Origin: an uncultured Akkermansia sp.
GTDB taxonomy: Bacteria > Verrucomicrobiota > Verrucomicrobiia > Verrucomicrobiales > Akkermansiaceae
NCBI GenBank assembly: GCA_949296365.1
Contig: CASFPZ010000008.1
Location: 1-64,000, forward strand
Reading direction: 5' to 3'
Length of the DNA stretch: 64,000 bases
Shown in pieces: positions 1-13,590 of this stretch. The notes beneath the pieces were generated by a model. It saw only the letters and a list, made by a program, of their open reading frames with translations, had not been told where the DNA came from and ran no database searches. Each line of letters opens with the position of its first letter. Position 1 is the first letter of the stretch. A program made the position numbers and the translations under genes.

Positions 1-4
1 GAAT

Positions 5-60
5 ACAAAAAAACCTCCGCTCATCAGCTCTCCTCATGGAGGCTCTGATCAGCGGAGGTT
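5..60 (-). terminator. Intrinsic terminator of the rRNA operon
   Basis: A ten-base inverted repeat (12-21 with 51-60) is extended inward by a partly paired segment. On the minus strand it is followed directly by a run of seven T (plus-strand A at 7-13). It lies just beyond the 3' end of 5S rRNA, where a rho-independent terminator for a minus-strand rrn operon is expected. Confidence 0.9.
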
Positions 61-68
61 CTCATTAG

Positions 69-185
69 CCCCGGCGTCGACCTACTCTCGCAAAAGCTAT
101 ACTCTCACTACCATCGGCGTGCCAGCGTTTCACTGCCGGGTTCGGAACGGGTCCGGGTGGGACCACTGGGCTAAGGACACCGGGC
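69..185 (-). rRNA. rrf: 5S ribosomal RNA
   Basis: The reverse complement has the 5S pattern: complementary ends (CCCGGTG and CGCCGGGG), the conserved CCGAAC region of loop B/C and the GAGAGTAGG segment near the 3' end. It is the last gene of the rrn operon, about 220 bases beyond 23S. Ends are placed by pairing of the terminal helix and may be off by a few bases. Confidence 0.93.
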
Positions 186-309
186 TTCAGATCAATCTCT
201 CATTGCTCTGCCTGCCCGACCCCTTTTTCTCTTCTCTCTCTATCCGGCTTCCTTGCTCTTTACTTCGTTTCTGTGACTCTCTCCCTTCTCTCTTTCGGGA
301 GGAAAACAC

Positions 310-323
310 TGACATCCACGTGG
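310..323 (-). repeat. 3' arm of the 23S precursor processing stem
   Basis: This 14-base segment is complementary to 3419-3432 with a single G-U pair and no other mismatch. In the minus-strand transcript the two arms enclose the whole 23S gene, as expected for an RNase III-type processing stem. The pairing is seen directly; the processing role is inferred from what is known of rrn operons. Confidence 0.65.
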
Positions 324-407
324 CTCGTTCCATGGGGGTTTCTACTCACTCACACTTTCACTATGCCTTTCTGCTACTGCTCTCACTTGGCTACTTCTTT
401 CAGTTGA

Positions 408-3245
<2,838 letters not shown>

Positions 3246-3418
3246 CAAATCTTAAAAGATTTCCCCATGTGATCGCTTTCGTGCGCTCTCACGCACTCTT
3301 TTGCAGATCTTCATGTTTACTTGTGTGTGTTTTGTAGTCTTCCCACTTCTTGATTTCTCGTTTCCTCTAAAAGAAAGCTCCTCAGCTCTCTCTTAGATCT
3401 TCTCGAAAAAACCTTTTG

Positions 3419-3432
3419 CCACGCGGATGTCA
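3419..3432 (-). repeat. 5' arm of the 23S precursor processing stem
   Basis: Complementary to 310-323 over 14 bases with one G-U pair. It sits between tRNA-Ile and the 5' end of 23S, so the arms would bring together the two ends of the 23S precursor. Confidence 0.65.
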
Positions 3433-3456
3433 ATCTTCTCTCTCCCATCTCGTCTC

Positions 3457-3533
<77 letters not shown>

Positions 3534-3543
3534 GTCATTCCCT

Positions 3544-3619
3544 TGGTGGAGGCACGGGGACTCGAACCCCGGACATCCAGCTTGCAAAGCTGGCGCTCTA
3601 CCAACTGAGCTATACCCCC
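3544..3619 (-). tRNA. tRNA-Ala (anticodon TGC)
   Basis: The reverse complement folds as a cloverleaf with acceptor GGGGGTA, D-arm AGCTCAGTTGG, anticodon loop CTTTGCAAG with TGC, and T-loop GGTTCGAGTCC. The 3' CCA is encoded. It is the first tRNA after 16S in the spacer, ten bases ahead of tRNA-Ile. Confidence 0.96.
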
Positions 3620-3636
3620 AGGCTCGCTTCCCTGAA

Positions 3637-3660
3637 AAAAGGTCGTCACGCACGTCGTAT
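3637..3660 (-). repeat. 3' arm of the 16S precursor processing stem
   Basis: This 24-base segment pairs with 5438-5461 at 22 of 24 positions (one G-G and one C-A mismatch). In the transcript it lies between the 16S 3' end and tRNA-Ala, so the two arms enclose 16S. This is the arrangement of the RNase III stem in other bacteria. Confidence 0.75.
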
Positions 3661-3773
3661 CTTCTCTCTAACGGCTACTGCCCTTATGCAATCTCTCACT
3701 TCCCACTCTCTCAAGGGAAAGCGTCGACTGAAACTACAGATAAACTCACGCTTACCTGTGTCTCTCTTCTCCA

Positions 3774-5300
<1,527 letters not shown>

Positions 5301-5625
5301 AAATCTTATTTAATGCTTTTCTTTAGAAATTGCTGGACCTTCCCACAATACGAACTCTTCTTTGGCTCTTTCGTATCATGGGCGCCGTTATCTCCCCGCT
5401 CCCCCGAAACTTCCATCTCAGGATCATCGCGCTTCAAATACGGCGTGCGTCACGACCTTTTCTCTCCTCACTCCTCCTCCAAACGCTCCACTCGGGCTGG
5501 TCTGCCCTTTCAACCTGATCACTCCAGCCTCCCGGCTTTTCATGATCCGATTGTTGGTTAGCGTTTCGGAAGCTAATCCTTGTTCATTCCTCGCTTCGAC
5601 TCGTTTGAGAGTCTCCCGTCGGCCA
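5301..5625 (-). other. rRNA operon leader
   Basis: About 325 untranslated bases lie between the proposed promoter and the 16S 5' end. The leader carries the upstream arm of the 16S processing stem at 5438-5461. I looked for a boxA antitermination motif and did not find a convincing one. Short open frames here show no protein-like features. Confidence 0.6.
5438..5461 (-). repeat. 5' arm of the 16S precursor processing stem
   Basis: Pairs with 3637-3660 at 22 of 24 positions. It lies in the leader roughly 140 bases before the 16S 5' end. Confidence 0.75.
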
Positions 5626-5631
5626 CAAACC

Positions 5632-5660
5632 ATTATAAGCATGATTTTTTTGATGATTTT
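5632..5660 (-). promoter_or_regulatory. Candidate rRNA operon promoter
   Basis: A perfect -10 hexamer TATAAT reads on the minus strand at 5637-5632, preceded by TG-C-T and by an A/T-rich stretch that could act as an UP-like element. No good -35 hexamer is found at 16-18 bases, so this is a partial match. Its distance from 16S suits an rrn leader. From 5660 to 5864 I see no gene. Confidence 0.4.
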
Positions 5661-5864
5661 CCTCATTTCCCCCCCTACACCTGACAAATCCTGCATAAAT
5701 TCCAGGAAAATCATCTGGGATTTTGACCAAAAATGATTATTCCAACAACATATTTCACTCATTTACAATAAGTTAAGATTCCAACTAGAGAGAAAATCAT
5801 CAATTGAACACAACGAGCAAGACTTTCCGACAGGAATTGGGCATCCGAGGTGTTGCCTTCTGAA

Positions 5865-7454
5865 TCATGTTGAGCGGCGCCAGTATGTTTTCATAGACTC
5901 CGTTACATTGTTTTCAATAGCCCATGAATCGTAGTTTTTGCTCAATTGATCGACAAGGTTCTGATAATCAATTGACAGGTCCTGCATTTCAAGGCGATCG
6001 TCAATTCGATAGAGCTTCCAGTCACCGTTTCGTTTTTTCCTAAGTTTCCAGGTATTAGTAAGAACAGCTCGATTACCTTCGTGCTCAGTGAACAATAACC
6101 GTTGTGGATACCCGGGCATTTGGGGGAGTACCCAGGATTGAATCGCCTGAGACTGTGCATATTGAACCCAAAATTTCGTTAAATCGCTTCCGTGCATCCC
6201 TTGAGGTTGAATCCCACACCAAGACAACACGCTTGGGGCAATGTCAATCATGTGCATCATCCCGTGGAAGCGAGTATTGGGGACAATTTTCCCTGGGTAT
6301 TTGACAATACATGGGATTGCCATCCCGCCTTCGTACGTACCAGACTTAAACCCAGTCCAAGGCGTATTGGAAACAGTAGCCCAGTTCCTCCCATAACCAG
6401 CCCGTTCCCAATGAATTCCAGGATATGGACTGTAAGAACGCGTTGGATTTTCGTTCGTTCCGCCATTGTCAGACAGCATGATGATAATCGTCTGATCATC
6501 CAATTGGTACTCTCGAAGCTTACTCAAAATGCGCCCGATCCCTCGATCCATATCCACGATTTGGGCTGCATATACGGCCATCCGCAACTGTTCTTCTTTT
6601 GAGACTTGTTGATGTAGGCGGCGTTTTTCAGGAATCTCAAGATCTTGAGGGACAATTCCCAAAGATTTTTGTTGATTGAGTCGGCGAGACTGAATGTCGT
6701 CGAAACTGACATTTTCGTACATACTGAGGCAAGTTTGGATTGTTTCCAGTTTCGCCATCAAGGGCGTATGAGGAGCCGTATACGCCACATAGAGAAAAAA
6801 AGGTTCAGATCGATGTCCAGCAGCATCGTCGATATAGGATAAAGCCCACTCGGTGATAGCATCTGTCATGTAAAAATTCTTGGGTAAATCACTAGCATGC
6901 AACAATTTGCCGTCATCGGCCATCATTCTTCCAGGATCAAGCCCCATATACGAATTCGCCCCGCTTAACAGTCCAAAATAACGTTGGAAACCACGATCCC
7001 ACGGACATTCTCCCCGCCGGCGTCCCAGATGCCATTTGCCAGCCATATACGTTCGATAGCCAGCTTGCGTACGCAAGATTTCCGGTAAAAGTTTGACTTG
7101 TTTTGACACGAATCCTCGATATCCCGGGAAACCAAGATCATGATCTAAATGCCCCATGCCAACGGACTGAGGGTACCGACCAGTCATCAATGCAGCTCGC
7201 GAAGGAGAACAACGCGGAATTGTATAGCACCGCGTCGCCAACATACCCTCAGCAGCCAAGGAATCTATTGCAGGAGTTCTAATTTCCGATCCGTAACACC
7301 CCAAATCTGACCACCCCATGTCGTCAGCCAAAATCACCACTATATTCGGTCTGGAACAGATCTTGCTGTCAGCAAACGCCATGCACTTTCCTGCTATAAC
7401 CAGCAATACCAGCATCAGCCAATACATCCAACAACGGTTCAGTAAAAACTTCAT
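5865..7454 (-). CDS. Secreted S1-family sulfatase
   Basis: Formylglycine-dependent sulfate ester hydrolase, predicted to act outside the cytoplasm on sulfated glycans. The open frame extends upstream to 7571, but the 39 extra residues look unlike a leader. Starting at 7454 gives MKFLLNRCW followed by a hydrophobic stretch ending near residue 28, a good signal peptide; ATG at 7457 is equivalent. Metal ligands DD are at residues 44-45. The core motif CSPSR has its cysteine at residue 82 (the formylglycine precursor), followed by AALMTG. GKWHLG and the SDNGG metal-binding motif follow. Length of about 529 residues is normal for arylsulfatase-A-like enzymes. It stands alone, downstream of the rRNA operon promoter and divergent from the next gene. 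Subfamily and substrate cannot be told by eye. Confidence 0.9.
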   Translation of the reverse strand: MKFLLNRCWMYWLMLVLLVIAGKCMAFADSKICSRPNIVVILADDMGWSDLGCYGSEIRTPAIDSLAAEGMLATRCYTIPRCSPSRAALMTGRYPQSVGMGHLDHDLGFPGYRGFVSKQVKLLPEILRTQAGYRTYMAGKWHLGRRRGECPWDRGFQRYFGLLSGANSYMGLDPGRMMADDGKLLHASDLPKNFYMTDAITEWALSYIDDAAGHRSEPFFLYVAYTAPHTPLMAKLETIQTCLSMYENVSFDDIQSRRLNQQKSLGIVPQDLEIPEKRRLHQQVSKEEQLRMAVYAAQIVDMDRGIGRILSKLREYQLDDQTIIIMLSDNGGTNENPTRSYSPYPGIHWERAGYGRNWATVSNTPWTGFKSGTYEGGMAIPCIVKYPGKIVPNTRFHGMMHMIDIAPSVLSWCGIQPQGMHGSDLTKFWVQYAQSQAIQSWVLPQMPGYPQRLLFTEHEGNRAVLTNTWKLRKKRNGDWKLYRIDDRLEMQDLSIDYQNLVDQLSKNYDSWAIENNVTESMKTYWRRST

Positions 7455-7571
7455 CATCAATTCATTCTTGTTACGTTTTTGGGAAAAAACAATTTTCAGG
7501 GATTTTGCAATTTTCCAGTCATGAACTTCAACAATTCTCAGCATTGCCATGTCAAAGCATTGTCTTGGCAT

Positions 7572-7840
7572 GGACCGTCAATGTTTTAGAATAAATTTTA
7601 CTGTTTTATAGTATGGACGAAACGCGTGATAGATCACCCCGTAGAGACAAGGGGATAGTCCCCCCCCCGAAAAGCTGGGAAGGGCCAAAACTGTTGTTGC
7701 CAACTAACCCCTCGAACATTGATGATCCGTCGCATGGGAAACACCAACTCCAACGACAGATGAATCCTCAGTTGTCCAACATCCTTATGGAAGGGTTCTG
7801 TGACGCTAATCAATTAGCTTGACGTTTCAATTATTCCGAC
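7572..7840. other. Divergent intergenic region
   Basis: This is the spacer between the minus-strand sulfatase and the plus-strand small secreted protein. The part from 7575 to 7615 is A/T-rich with several TATA-like strings, none with a convincing -35. A C-rich run (CCCCCCCC) lies near 7661-7668. No RNA gene or open frame of quality is seen. Confidence 0.4.
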
Positions 7841-8308
7841 GTGACATTGTTTTTCCAACTTCTGATTTTCATGGCAGTTCTCCTCTGGTCACCAGGCGGA
7901 GTACATGCCTTTCAGCGAGCAGGTCAAAGCTATGGATTCCACAAAACGCTCATTTCAGAACTTACTGAAGCACAATTGGCCGCGTTGGGTGAAGAGAGAA
8001 ATTCTCAAAAACGGCAGAAACGATCGCGCTACCCATTCTCGCGAAAGCGATTGAACCACCAGCCGGAAAATGGAGAGCTAGAGCGACTCATTGAGGCGCC
8101 CCACCAATCGACAATTTCGCAAAGGGGGAATTCAGTCATCCCAATTGCCAAGCTCGCGCCAACTTCCAGCATGGAAGATAGATTTCATGTTTCTAGTCTT
8201 AAGCTAAAAGTTCTCATCTTGGAATTAGCGGCACCTCTTATTCAAGAGGATATTCCGAGGTCTCCTCATCTGGAGATTCTTCCTTACGAAACACTGCGCC
8301 CTCGTTGA
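7841..8308 (+). CDS. Small secreted protein of unknown function
   Basis: A 155-residue frame starting with GTG at 7841. I do not recognise the family. The first 25 residues are strongly hydrophobic and end in VHA-FQ, which resembles a signal peptide with an A-x-A-like cleavage site. The rest is polar, with a strongly basic stretch at about residues 55-75 (many K/R) and no cysteines. An internal ATG at 7871 would remove half the hydrophobic segment and is less likely. No SD is visible. It lies about 160 bases upstream of secA on the same strand but is not obviously co-transcribed with it. The signal-like start supports a real gene; without homologues, a spurious frame cannot be excluded. Confidence 0.45.
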   Translation: MTLFFQLLIFMAVLLWSPGGVHAFQRAGQSYGFHKTLISELTEAQLAALGEERNSQKRQKRSRYPFSRKRLNHQPENGELERLIEAPHQSTISQRGNSVIPIAKLAPTSSMEDRFHVSSLKLKVLILELAAPLIQEDIPRSPHLEILPYETLRPR

Positions 8309-8467
8309 AATCCGGCATAATGTTGAAGCTCGTATCGATTATCCTGATCCCATGTGAGATAGGAAAATCGACACATTGAAATTCCGATTAAATCGGCTTA
8401 GTTGTTCCCCAACATTCGCTGTCCAGTCATCCCCAGCGAATAATGTTATTATATTTCATTCACCATT

Positions 8468-11437
8468 ATGTTCCAGTTTCTTACATCACTTTTCGACAAA
8501 AACGCACGCGAAATCAACAAGCTCACCCCCATTGTCAATCAGATCAACAAAATTGAGCAAACCCTCCAATCCAAAGAAGACAACGACCTCCTAGCCATGA
8601 CACGGGAATGGCAGAACCACTTGCACCGTTATCTGCCTTTGGATTTACCCAGAACTTCCCTCCTCGAAAAAGAATCTCCAGAGCAAATTTGCCAATACGC
8701 ACAGAACCTTCAAAAGCGCTTTGATTCCCTGCGAGACGAATTTTCTCATCTGCCCGCTACTGTTCTGTCGACAGTAGACAACCTCGAGGAAGCCAGGCAA
8801 GCCTTTGCCGCCATTGAACCGCAGTTTCCCAAAATCCGAGAACAATACTTAAACCAAATACTTCCCACAGCATTCGCCGTCGTCAAAAATGCAGCTCGCC
8901 GCCTGTGCGGTCGATCCTTTGAAGTATGTGAACAATCCATGACATGGGATATGGTACATTTTGACACCCAATTACTGGGAGGCATTGCTTTACATCGAGG
9001 GTACATTGCAGAGATGGCTACAGGAGAGGGGAAAACGCTAGTTTCAACTCTGCCTGTTTACCTCAATGCGCTAACAGGACTGGGAGTACACATAGTCACA
9101 GTCAATGACTACCTGGCACAGCGAGACAGCCAATGGATGGGGGCACTGTACTCGTTCCTAGGATTGACAGTAGGATGCATTAAAGCCCAAATGCCCGATA
9201 CAGAGCGAAAGCAACAATATCTCTGTGATATCACCTATGGAACCAACTCTGAATTCGGGTTTGATTATCTGCGAGACAATGGCATCGCGACCAGTCTGGA
9301 CGAACAAGTTCAGCGAGGACACTACTTCGCCATCATCGATGAAATTGACTCAATCTTGATTGACGAAGCACGGACACCGCTCATCATCTCGGGCGCAGCG
9401 CCAGCAGGAGACGGAGAGAGTTTCCTGACGGTGAAAAAAGATATCGAGCGCCTTCACAAACAGCAAACTCAACTCTGCAACCAATTAATTGCAGAAGCTC
9501 AGAAAGCACTAAAAGCAAACGACATTAAAGCCGCAGGACGCCTCTTGTTCAAAGTTAAATTAGGGCAACCGCGCAATCGCATGCTCATGCGCCTCCTAGA
9601 AAACCCCGATTTGCTCCGGCTTCTGGAAAAAACAGAAAACCACTTTTATCGAGGCGCCAGCAAACAACGACTCATCAACCTCAAAGAAGAACTTTATTTC
9701 GTCGTCGATAGAAAACGACGCGAGACAGAGCTCATGGAAAAAGGCCGTCAATTTCTAGCTCCCAACAACCCTTCCGCCTTTGTCTTGCCAGATTTCGACA
9801 AATTAGCTCAGGAATCTCCCGAACCAGGGGAGTCTCGCTCTCAACAACTCATGAGAATTCGAGAAGAAATCAGTCAAAAGGGAACTTACCTGCATGCTAT
9901 CAATCAGATGCTCAAAGCCTACTGCTTATTTGAGCGAGATGTCGATTATGTGATCCGGGACAATGAAGTTGTCATTGTCGATGAACACACTGGACGAGAA
10001 ATGCCAGGCCGCCGTTGGTCCGATGGCCTTCACCAAGCTGTCACGGCCAAAGAAGGGCTTCAAGTCGAACAAGATAATCTCACTTATGCCACTATCACCA
10101 TCCAGAACTACTTCCGCATGTACCAGAAACTAGCGGGAATGACTGGAACGGCAGAAACTGAAGCAGCAGAATTCCACGACATTTACAACCTGGACGTCCT
10201 GCCTATTCCAACTCACAAACCTTGTCGACGCCAAGATCTTAATGCTTTGATTTTTAAAACCCGACACGACAAATACGTCGCAGCCATCGCACGGATTCGC
10301 GAGATCCACTCAACCGGCCAACCTATTCTCGTGGGGACAGCGAGCGTCGACGCCTCTGAAACGCTCTCGCGCATGATGAATCGAGTCCACATCCCCCACG
10401 TCGTCCTGAACGCCAAGAACCACATGAAAGAAGCAGAAATCATTTCTCATGCAGGGGAAAAGGGAGCAGTCACTATTTCGACCAACATGGCTGGGCGAGG
10501 AACTGATATTAAACTTGGTGACGGAGTTGCAGAATTGGGAGGCTTATTTGTTTTGGGAACAGAACATTATGAATCACGACGCATTGATCGGCAGCTTCGC
10601 GGACGTGCAGCTCGCCAGGGAGATCCAGGTGTCACCCAGTTTTTTATTTCCCTAGAAGACGACCTGTTGCGCCATTTTGGAGATGTTGAAGAATCCAGCC
10701 GCATGCTTGAATACGCCGAAGAAGAACCTGATCCCACCCATATACCCACCAGCGCTACAGTTGAGCAAGCTCAACGCCAAATCGAACAACGCAACTACAC
10801 CTGGCGCAAGCATGTACTCGATTTCGACGATGTCATGAATACCCAGCGAGAAGTACTGTACGGCTTTCGCAACGAAATTTTGCGTATCGATTACCCACAG
10901 GAACTCATTCCCGGCCTTATCGACACCGTCATCCCTCAACAAGTTGCCGATTTCCTCTTTAACCCTGAGGGAGAGCTGGATCCAGCCCAATTTTCCATAG
11001 AGCTCAATGCCCATTACCGTTTCCCGCTTCCGGAAGAATTACAACAACCTGAACCAGGTCTCGAGAAACGCATTGCGGACTTCGTAATGACAAAACTTCA
11101 TTCCGACTTTCAACAATTACAAGAACAGTCTGATCCGCATTTTGTCGCGTACATGCTTCGTTCGCTCATATTGCAAATCATCGATGAAAATTGGCAAAAA
11201 CATCTCGGCAATATGGAAGAACTTCGCGAAGGCGTCAATCTACGCTCTCAAGGCCAGCGCAACCCACTCCTAGAGTATAAGCAAGATGCCTACAACTTGT
11301 TCGACAACTTGATGAAATTGATTCATGCAACCATCGTCTCGTCTGCTCTGGACATTCTCCACGCCTCAACCTCTCCTCATTTCCTAGAACAGTTGACGGC
11401 AGCCTCACCAGATGCAGTAGAGTCCTCTCAAGAATGA
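8468..11437 (+). CDS. secA: Preprotein translocase ATPase SecA
   Basis: SecA drives ATP-dependent export of unfolded proteins through SecYEG. Visible elements are Walker A MATGEGKT at about 183-190, the QRDSQWMG region after TVNDYLA, Walker B IIDEIDS at about 289-295 followed by DEARTPLIISG, the TGTAETE segment of the motor, TNMAGRGTD, and the GRAARQGDPG motif of the second helicase lobe. At 989 residues it is longer than E. coli SecA (901). Extra sequence of over 100 residues, rich in K, L and Q, lies after the DEART motif (about 315-435). Long SecA proteins with an insertion here are known from chlamydiae and related phyla. The C-terminal zinc-binding CxC tail is absent; the protein ends in SSQE. 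No SD precedes the ATG. The heavily secretory content of the window fits an active Sec system. Confidence 0.98.
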   Translation: MFQFLTSLFDKNAREINKLTPIVNQINKIEQTLQSKEDNDLLAMTREWQNHLHRYLPLDLPRTSLLEKESPEQICQYAQNLQKRFDSLRDEFSHLPATVLSTVDNLEEARQAFAAIEPQFPKIREQYLNQILPTAFAVVKNAARRLCGRSFEVCEQSMTWDMVHFDTQLLGGIALHRGYIAEMATGEGKTLVSTLPVYLNALTGLGVHIVTVNDYLAQRDSQWMGALYSFLGLTVGCIKAQMPDTERKQQYLCDITYGTNSEFGFDYLRDNGIATSLDEQVQRGHYFAIIDEIDSILIDEARTPLIISGAAPAGDGESFLTVKKDIERLHKQQTQLCNQLIAEAQKALKANDIKAAGRLLFKVKLGQPRNRMLMRLLENPDLLRLLEKTENHFYRGASKQRLINLKEELYFVVDRKRRETELMEKGRQFLAPNNPSAFVLPDFDKLAQESPEPGESRSQQLMRIREEISQKGTYLHAINQMLKAYCLFERDVDYVIRDNEVVIVDEHTGREMPGRRWSDGLHQAVTAKEGLQVEQDNLTYATITIQNYFRMYQKLAGMTGTAETEAAEFHDIYNLDVLPIPTHKPCRRQDLNALIFKTRHDKYVAAIARIREIHSTGQPILVGTASVDASETLSRMMNRVHIPHVVLNAKNHMKEAEIISHAGEKGAVTISTNMAGRGTDIKLGDGVAELGGLFVLGTEHYESRRIDRQLRGRAARQGDPGVTQFFISLEDDLLRHFGDVEESSRMLEYAEEEPDPTHIPTSATVEQAQRQIEQRNYTWRKHVLDFDDVMNTQREVLYGFRNEILRIDYPQELIPGLIDTVIPQQVADFLFNPEGELDPAQFSIELNAHYRFPLPEELQQPEPGLEKRIADFVMTKLHSDFQQLQEQSDPHFVAYMLRSLILQIIDENWQKHLGNMEELREGVNLRSQGQRNPLLEYKQDAYNLFDNLMKLIHATIVSSALDILHASTSPHFLEQLTAASPDAVESSQE

Positions 11438-11455
11438 TTCAATGCCTCCTAAAAG

Positions 11456-11492
11456 TTATTTGCCGCAGATGAGATCACTCTGCGGCAAATAA
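11456..11492 (+). terminator. Hairpin after secA, probable terminator
   Basis: A perfect 14-base inverted repeat (11456-11469 with 11479-11492) with a nine-base loop, 18 bases past the secA stop. The T-tract on the plus side is short (TTTATGCC), and on the minus side the stem is followed by CTTTT, so it may work in both directions between the convergent genes. Confidence 0.75.
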
Positions 11493-11668
11493 TTTATGCC
11501 AAATTGCATCAAAAACCAATGTCTCCAATGATAACACCCAGGAATTCCGCCCACCCTCCGAGATAGAGTTTAGAATCTCTGTGTCAGATATCAAATTAGA
11601 CGATCATTTGCTTTTAGGGATCATCCAAACGAAGACAATCCCCAAGGTTTTTATCCTACAACAGGCAA

Positions 11669-12340
11669 TTATTTTTTAGCAGCTTTTGTGATCGAGTCGA
11701 CCAAAGATTTGGGGGTAATGCCACTGTGGTAACCACCGGAACCAATTTGTTCTCCGTCTTTGTTTAGGATAATGTAATGAGGAACTCCTCTCACATTATA
11801 CTTCTTAGCCATTTTATCACCTTCCGCAGTTTCGTACTTACCCGCGCTAGGACATTCGTATTTGACTCCTAACATTTTGCCAGATGCAAGACGCTTGAAT
11901 TCCCGTTTTGAGAGCACCTCGTCTTCCAACTTGACACAAAATCCACACCATGAAGTTCCTGTAAACAAAACCATAACAGGCAAATCTTCTTCCTTGGCCT
12001 TTTCCAATGTAGAGTTGAGTCTTTTAGCCCAACGGAAAGAACTGCTCTTTTTGCTCGAGCTCTTCGCTTCGTCGTCTTCCTCATCATTTTGGGCTTCCTT
12101 GGCTGCTTCGGCTTCTTCCTGTGCTTGCGCAACAAAAGCCTGGTCTTCCTCGCTCAAATCCTTGATCTTTATTCTCACTGTTTTACCCGAATCGAGCTTC
12201 ACCGACACTGTCGTCTTGGTCGCCTTGACAAATTCTCCCTCGAGAGTCTTACCTTTTGTATTAGTCCAGGTACGACTTTCTCCAAAGGCACAAAGCCCCG
12301 ATAATAATATACAGGAAAGGAATAAGTAGAAATTTCTCAT
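11669..12340 (-). CDS. Secreted SLA1-homology (SHD1) plus thioredoxin-like protein
   Basis: Starting at 12340 (six codons inside the longest frame) gives MRNFYLFLS and a clean signal peptide ending near residue 20. Residues about 22-70 (TWTNTKGKTLEGEF to IKDLSEEDQAFV) match the short SHD1 domain common in PVC secreted proteins. Residues about 71-102 form an acidic, alanine/glutamate-rich linker that turns basic. From about 103 to the end is a thioredoxin fold with active-site WCGFC (cysteines 132 and 135) and the cis-proline motif GVPHY. The CxxC suggests a thiol reductase or disulfide role in the periplasm. SHD1 in PVC proteins has no proven function to my knowledge. The gene stands alone, about 140 bases from the next minus-strand gene, with no SD. 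Confidence 0.85.
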   Translation of the reverse strand: MRNFYLFLSCILLSGLCAFGESRTWTNTKGKTLEGEFVKATKTTVSVKLDSGKTVRIKIKDLSEEDQAFVAQAQEEAEAAKEAQNDEEDDEAKSSSKKSSSFRWAKRLNSTLEKAKEEDLPVMVLFTGTSWCGFCVKLEDEVLSKREFKRLASGKMLGVKYECPSAGKYETAEGDKMAKKYNVRGVPHYIILNKDGEQIGSGGYHSGITPKSLVDSITKAAKK

Positions 12341-12478
12341 ACGTTTTCGAATATACACAATAAACCCAACTCTGCAACCAGAAAAGGATAAAAAGACCCC
12401 CTCTTAGGTAGTAATGAGGCAGTATGTAGGCGTATACGAGCGATATGAATTCAACATGGAGTAGCAATGTCCCATTTT

Positions 12479-13576
12479 CTATTGGGATGACAATAAATTG
12501 TAGAACTTTTTGGAAGTTAACAACGGTTGATCTACTTCTCTTAGTAATCTATTGATATTGTCCTCTTCCGCCTGCAAAACTCTACGAATATTGTCCTCGT
12601 CTGCTTGTAATTCTGCACGAATCATCACTTCTTCTGCTTTAGATGCATCCCACAGTGACTTAAACGTTGAATCTCCCGAATAAGTTTGAAGAGTATAAAT
12701 AAATGTTGGTAGAGAACACGAACAACTCAACATACTGTCTCTGTTACTTTTCTTAGCAAGAAGTTCTCCTATCTTCATCGCTGTAAAACCGACAAAAGCA
12801 GCTGAAGAGAAAAATGCCGATACGCTACCCAACGCAGCCATCAATGCCGATTTGGCAGTACCAGATAGAACTTTCTGTCCTAAATTATTTTTATCCTGCC
12901 TGTTTAATGCATAAGAAATACCGAGACCAAGAATTGCCCCCGTCATTGAAGCGCCAAAAAACTCTACCGGATCAATGAAAGTTGTATAAGTTTTTATGGT
13001 CGAAATACAACCAGCGAGGATATTTTCCACCCCAGCCCCAAGCAATATAGGATTCTGAGTGGTCACTCCCAATACCAATTCAATTCCTCCCTCCCCAAAG
13101 GTATCGAATGCTGTCCAACAATTCATTGGTAAATCGCCAGCCAGAGCATTCATCAGATCGTGAGAACCTTCCCCTACGGCCAACAGGCCCACCCCTGTAT
13201 CCATGATGTTAAGCGACAGATATCCTTTGGGTATTCCAAGTTCTGTCAATAGAGCTCCCAATCCGGATTTAGACAAACCCGGAATTGGGATTCCAGCCTT
13301 AGTAGGAAAATCAGTTAAAACGATATGTCCGGCTTGCTTGATTGCCTGGACTGGACTTTTAAAAAATTTGGGCATGACATCTGTAATCAAATCATGTCCA
13401 TGTGCCCAGCGATGATTAAATCCCGACATTGCATCGGCCGCTGCATTTTTAGCCAAGCCAGGGAATAATCCGTCTACTGTACGGCGCAGAACGTCAGCAG
13501 GAATATTGATATAGGCATAGTGCGCCGCGCCTGTGACAACTTTAATAACAGGCTCAAATATTTCTGAATCTACCAT
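12479..13576 (-). CDS. Unrecognised glycine-rich membrane-associated protein, 365 residues
   Basis: I do not recognise this family. There is no signal peptide. The first 130 residues are soluble-looking with a histidine-rich motif HRWAHGHD at 55-62 and a run of short glycine/proline motifs (GIPIPGLSKSGLG at 95-107). GEGSHDLMN at 135-143 is a second His-Asp motif. Residues about 162-275 are glycine- and alanine-rich and hydrophobic, with several possible membrane segments containing GxxxG-like spacing. The C-terminus is helical and charged, with a near-exact repeat (LQADEDNIRRV, then LQAEEDNINRL, about 323-344). The start at 13576 follows the partner gene by 14 bases, so the two are probably co-transcribed. 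The pair looks richer in A+T than its neighbours, judged by eye. Membrane-acting effector, or structural membrane protein, are guesses only. Confidence 0.7.
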   Translation of the reverse strand: MVDSEIFEPVIKVVTGAAHYAYINIPADVLRRTVDGLFPGLAKNAAADAMSGFNHRWAHGHDLITDVMPKFFKSPVQAIKQAGHIVLTDFPTKAGIPIPGLSKSGLGALLTELGIPKGYLSLNIMDTGVGLLAVGEGSHDLMNALAGDLPMNCWTAFDTFGEGGIELVLGVTTQNPILLGAGVENILAGCISTIKTYTTFIDPVEFFGASMTGAILGLGISYALNRQDKNNLGQKVLSGTAKSALMAALGSVSAFFSSAAFVGFTAMKIGELLAKKSNRDSMLSCSCSLPTFIYTLQTYSGDSTFKSLWDASKAEEVMIRAELQADEDNIRRVLQAEEDNINRLLREVDQPLLTSKKFYNLLSSQ

Positions 13577-13590
13577 TTCGATACGATAGG

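Noticed and set aside
5942..6160. Short frames inside the sulfatase on either strand.
   Set aside because: The sulfatase frame has all family motifs; the others are shadows.
7640..7720. C-rich and G-rich segments as a riboswitch or G-quadruplex.
   Set aside because: The C-run has no matching partner that would give a known riboswitch core, and no ordered set of G-runs is present.
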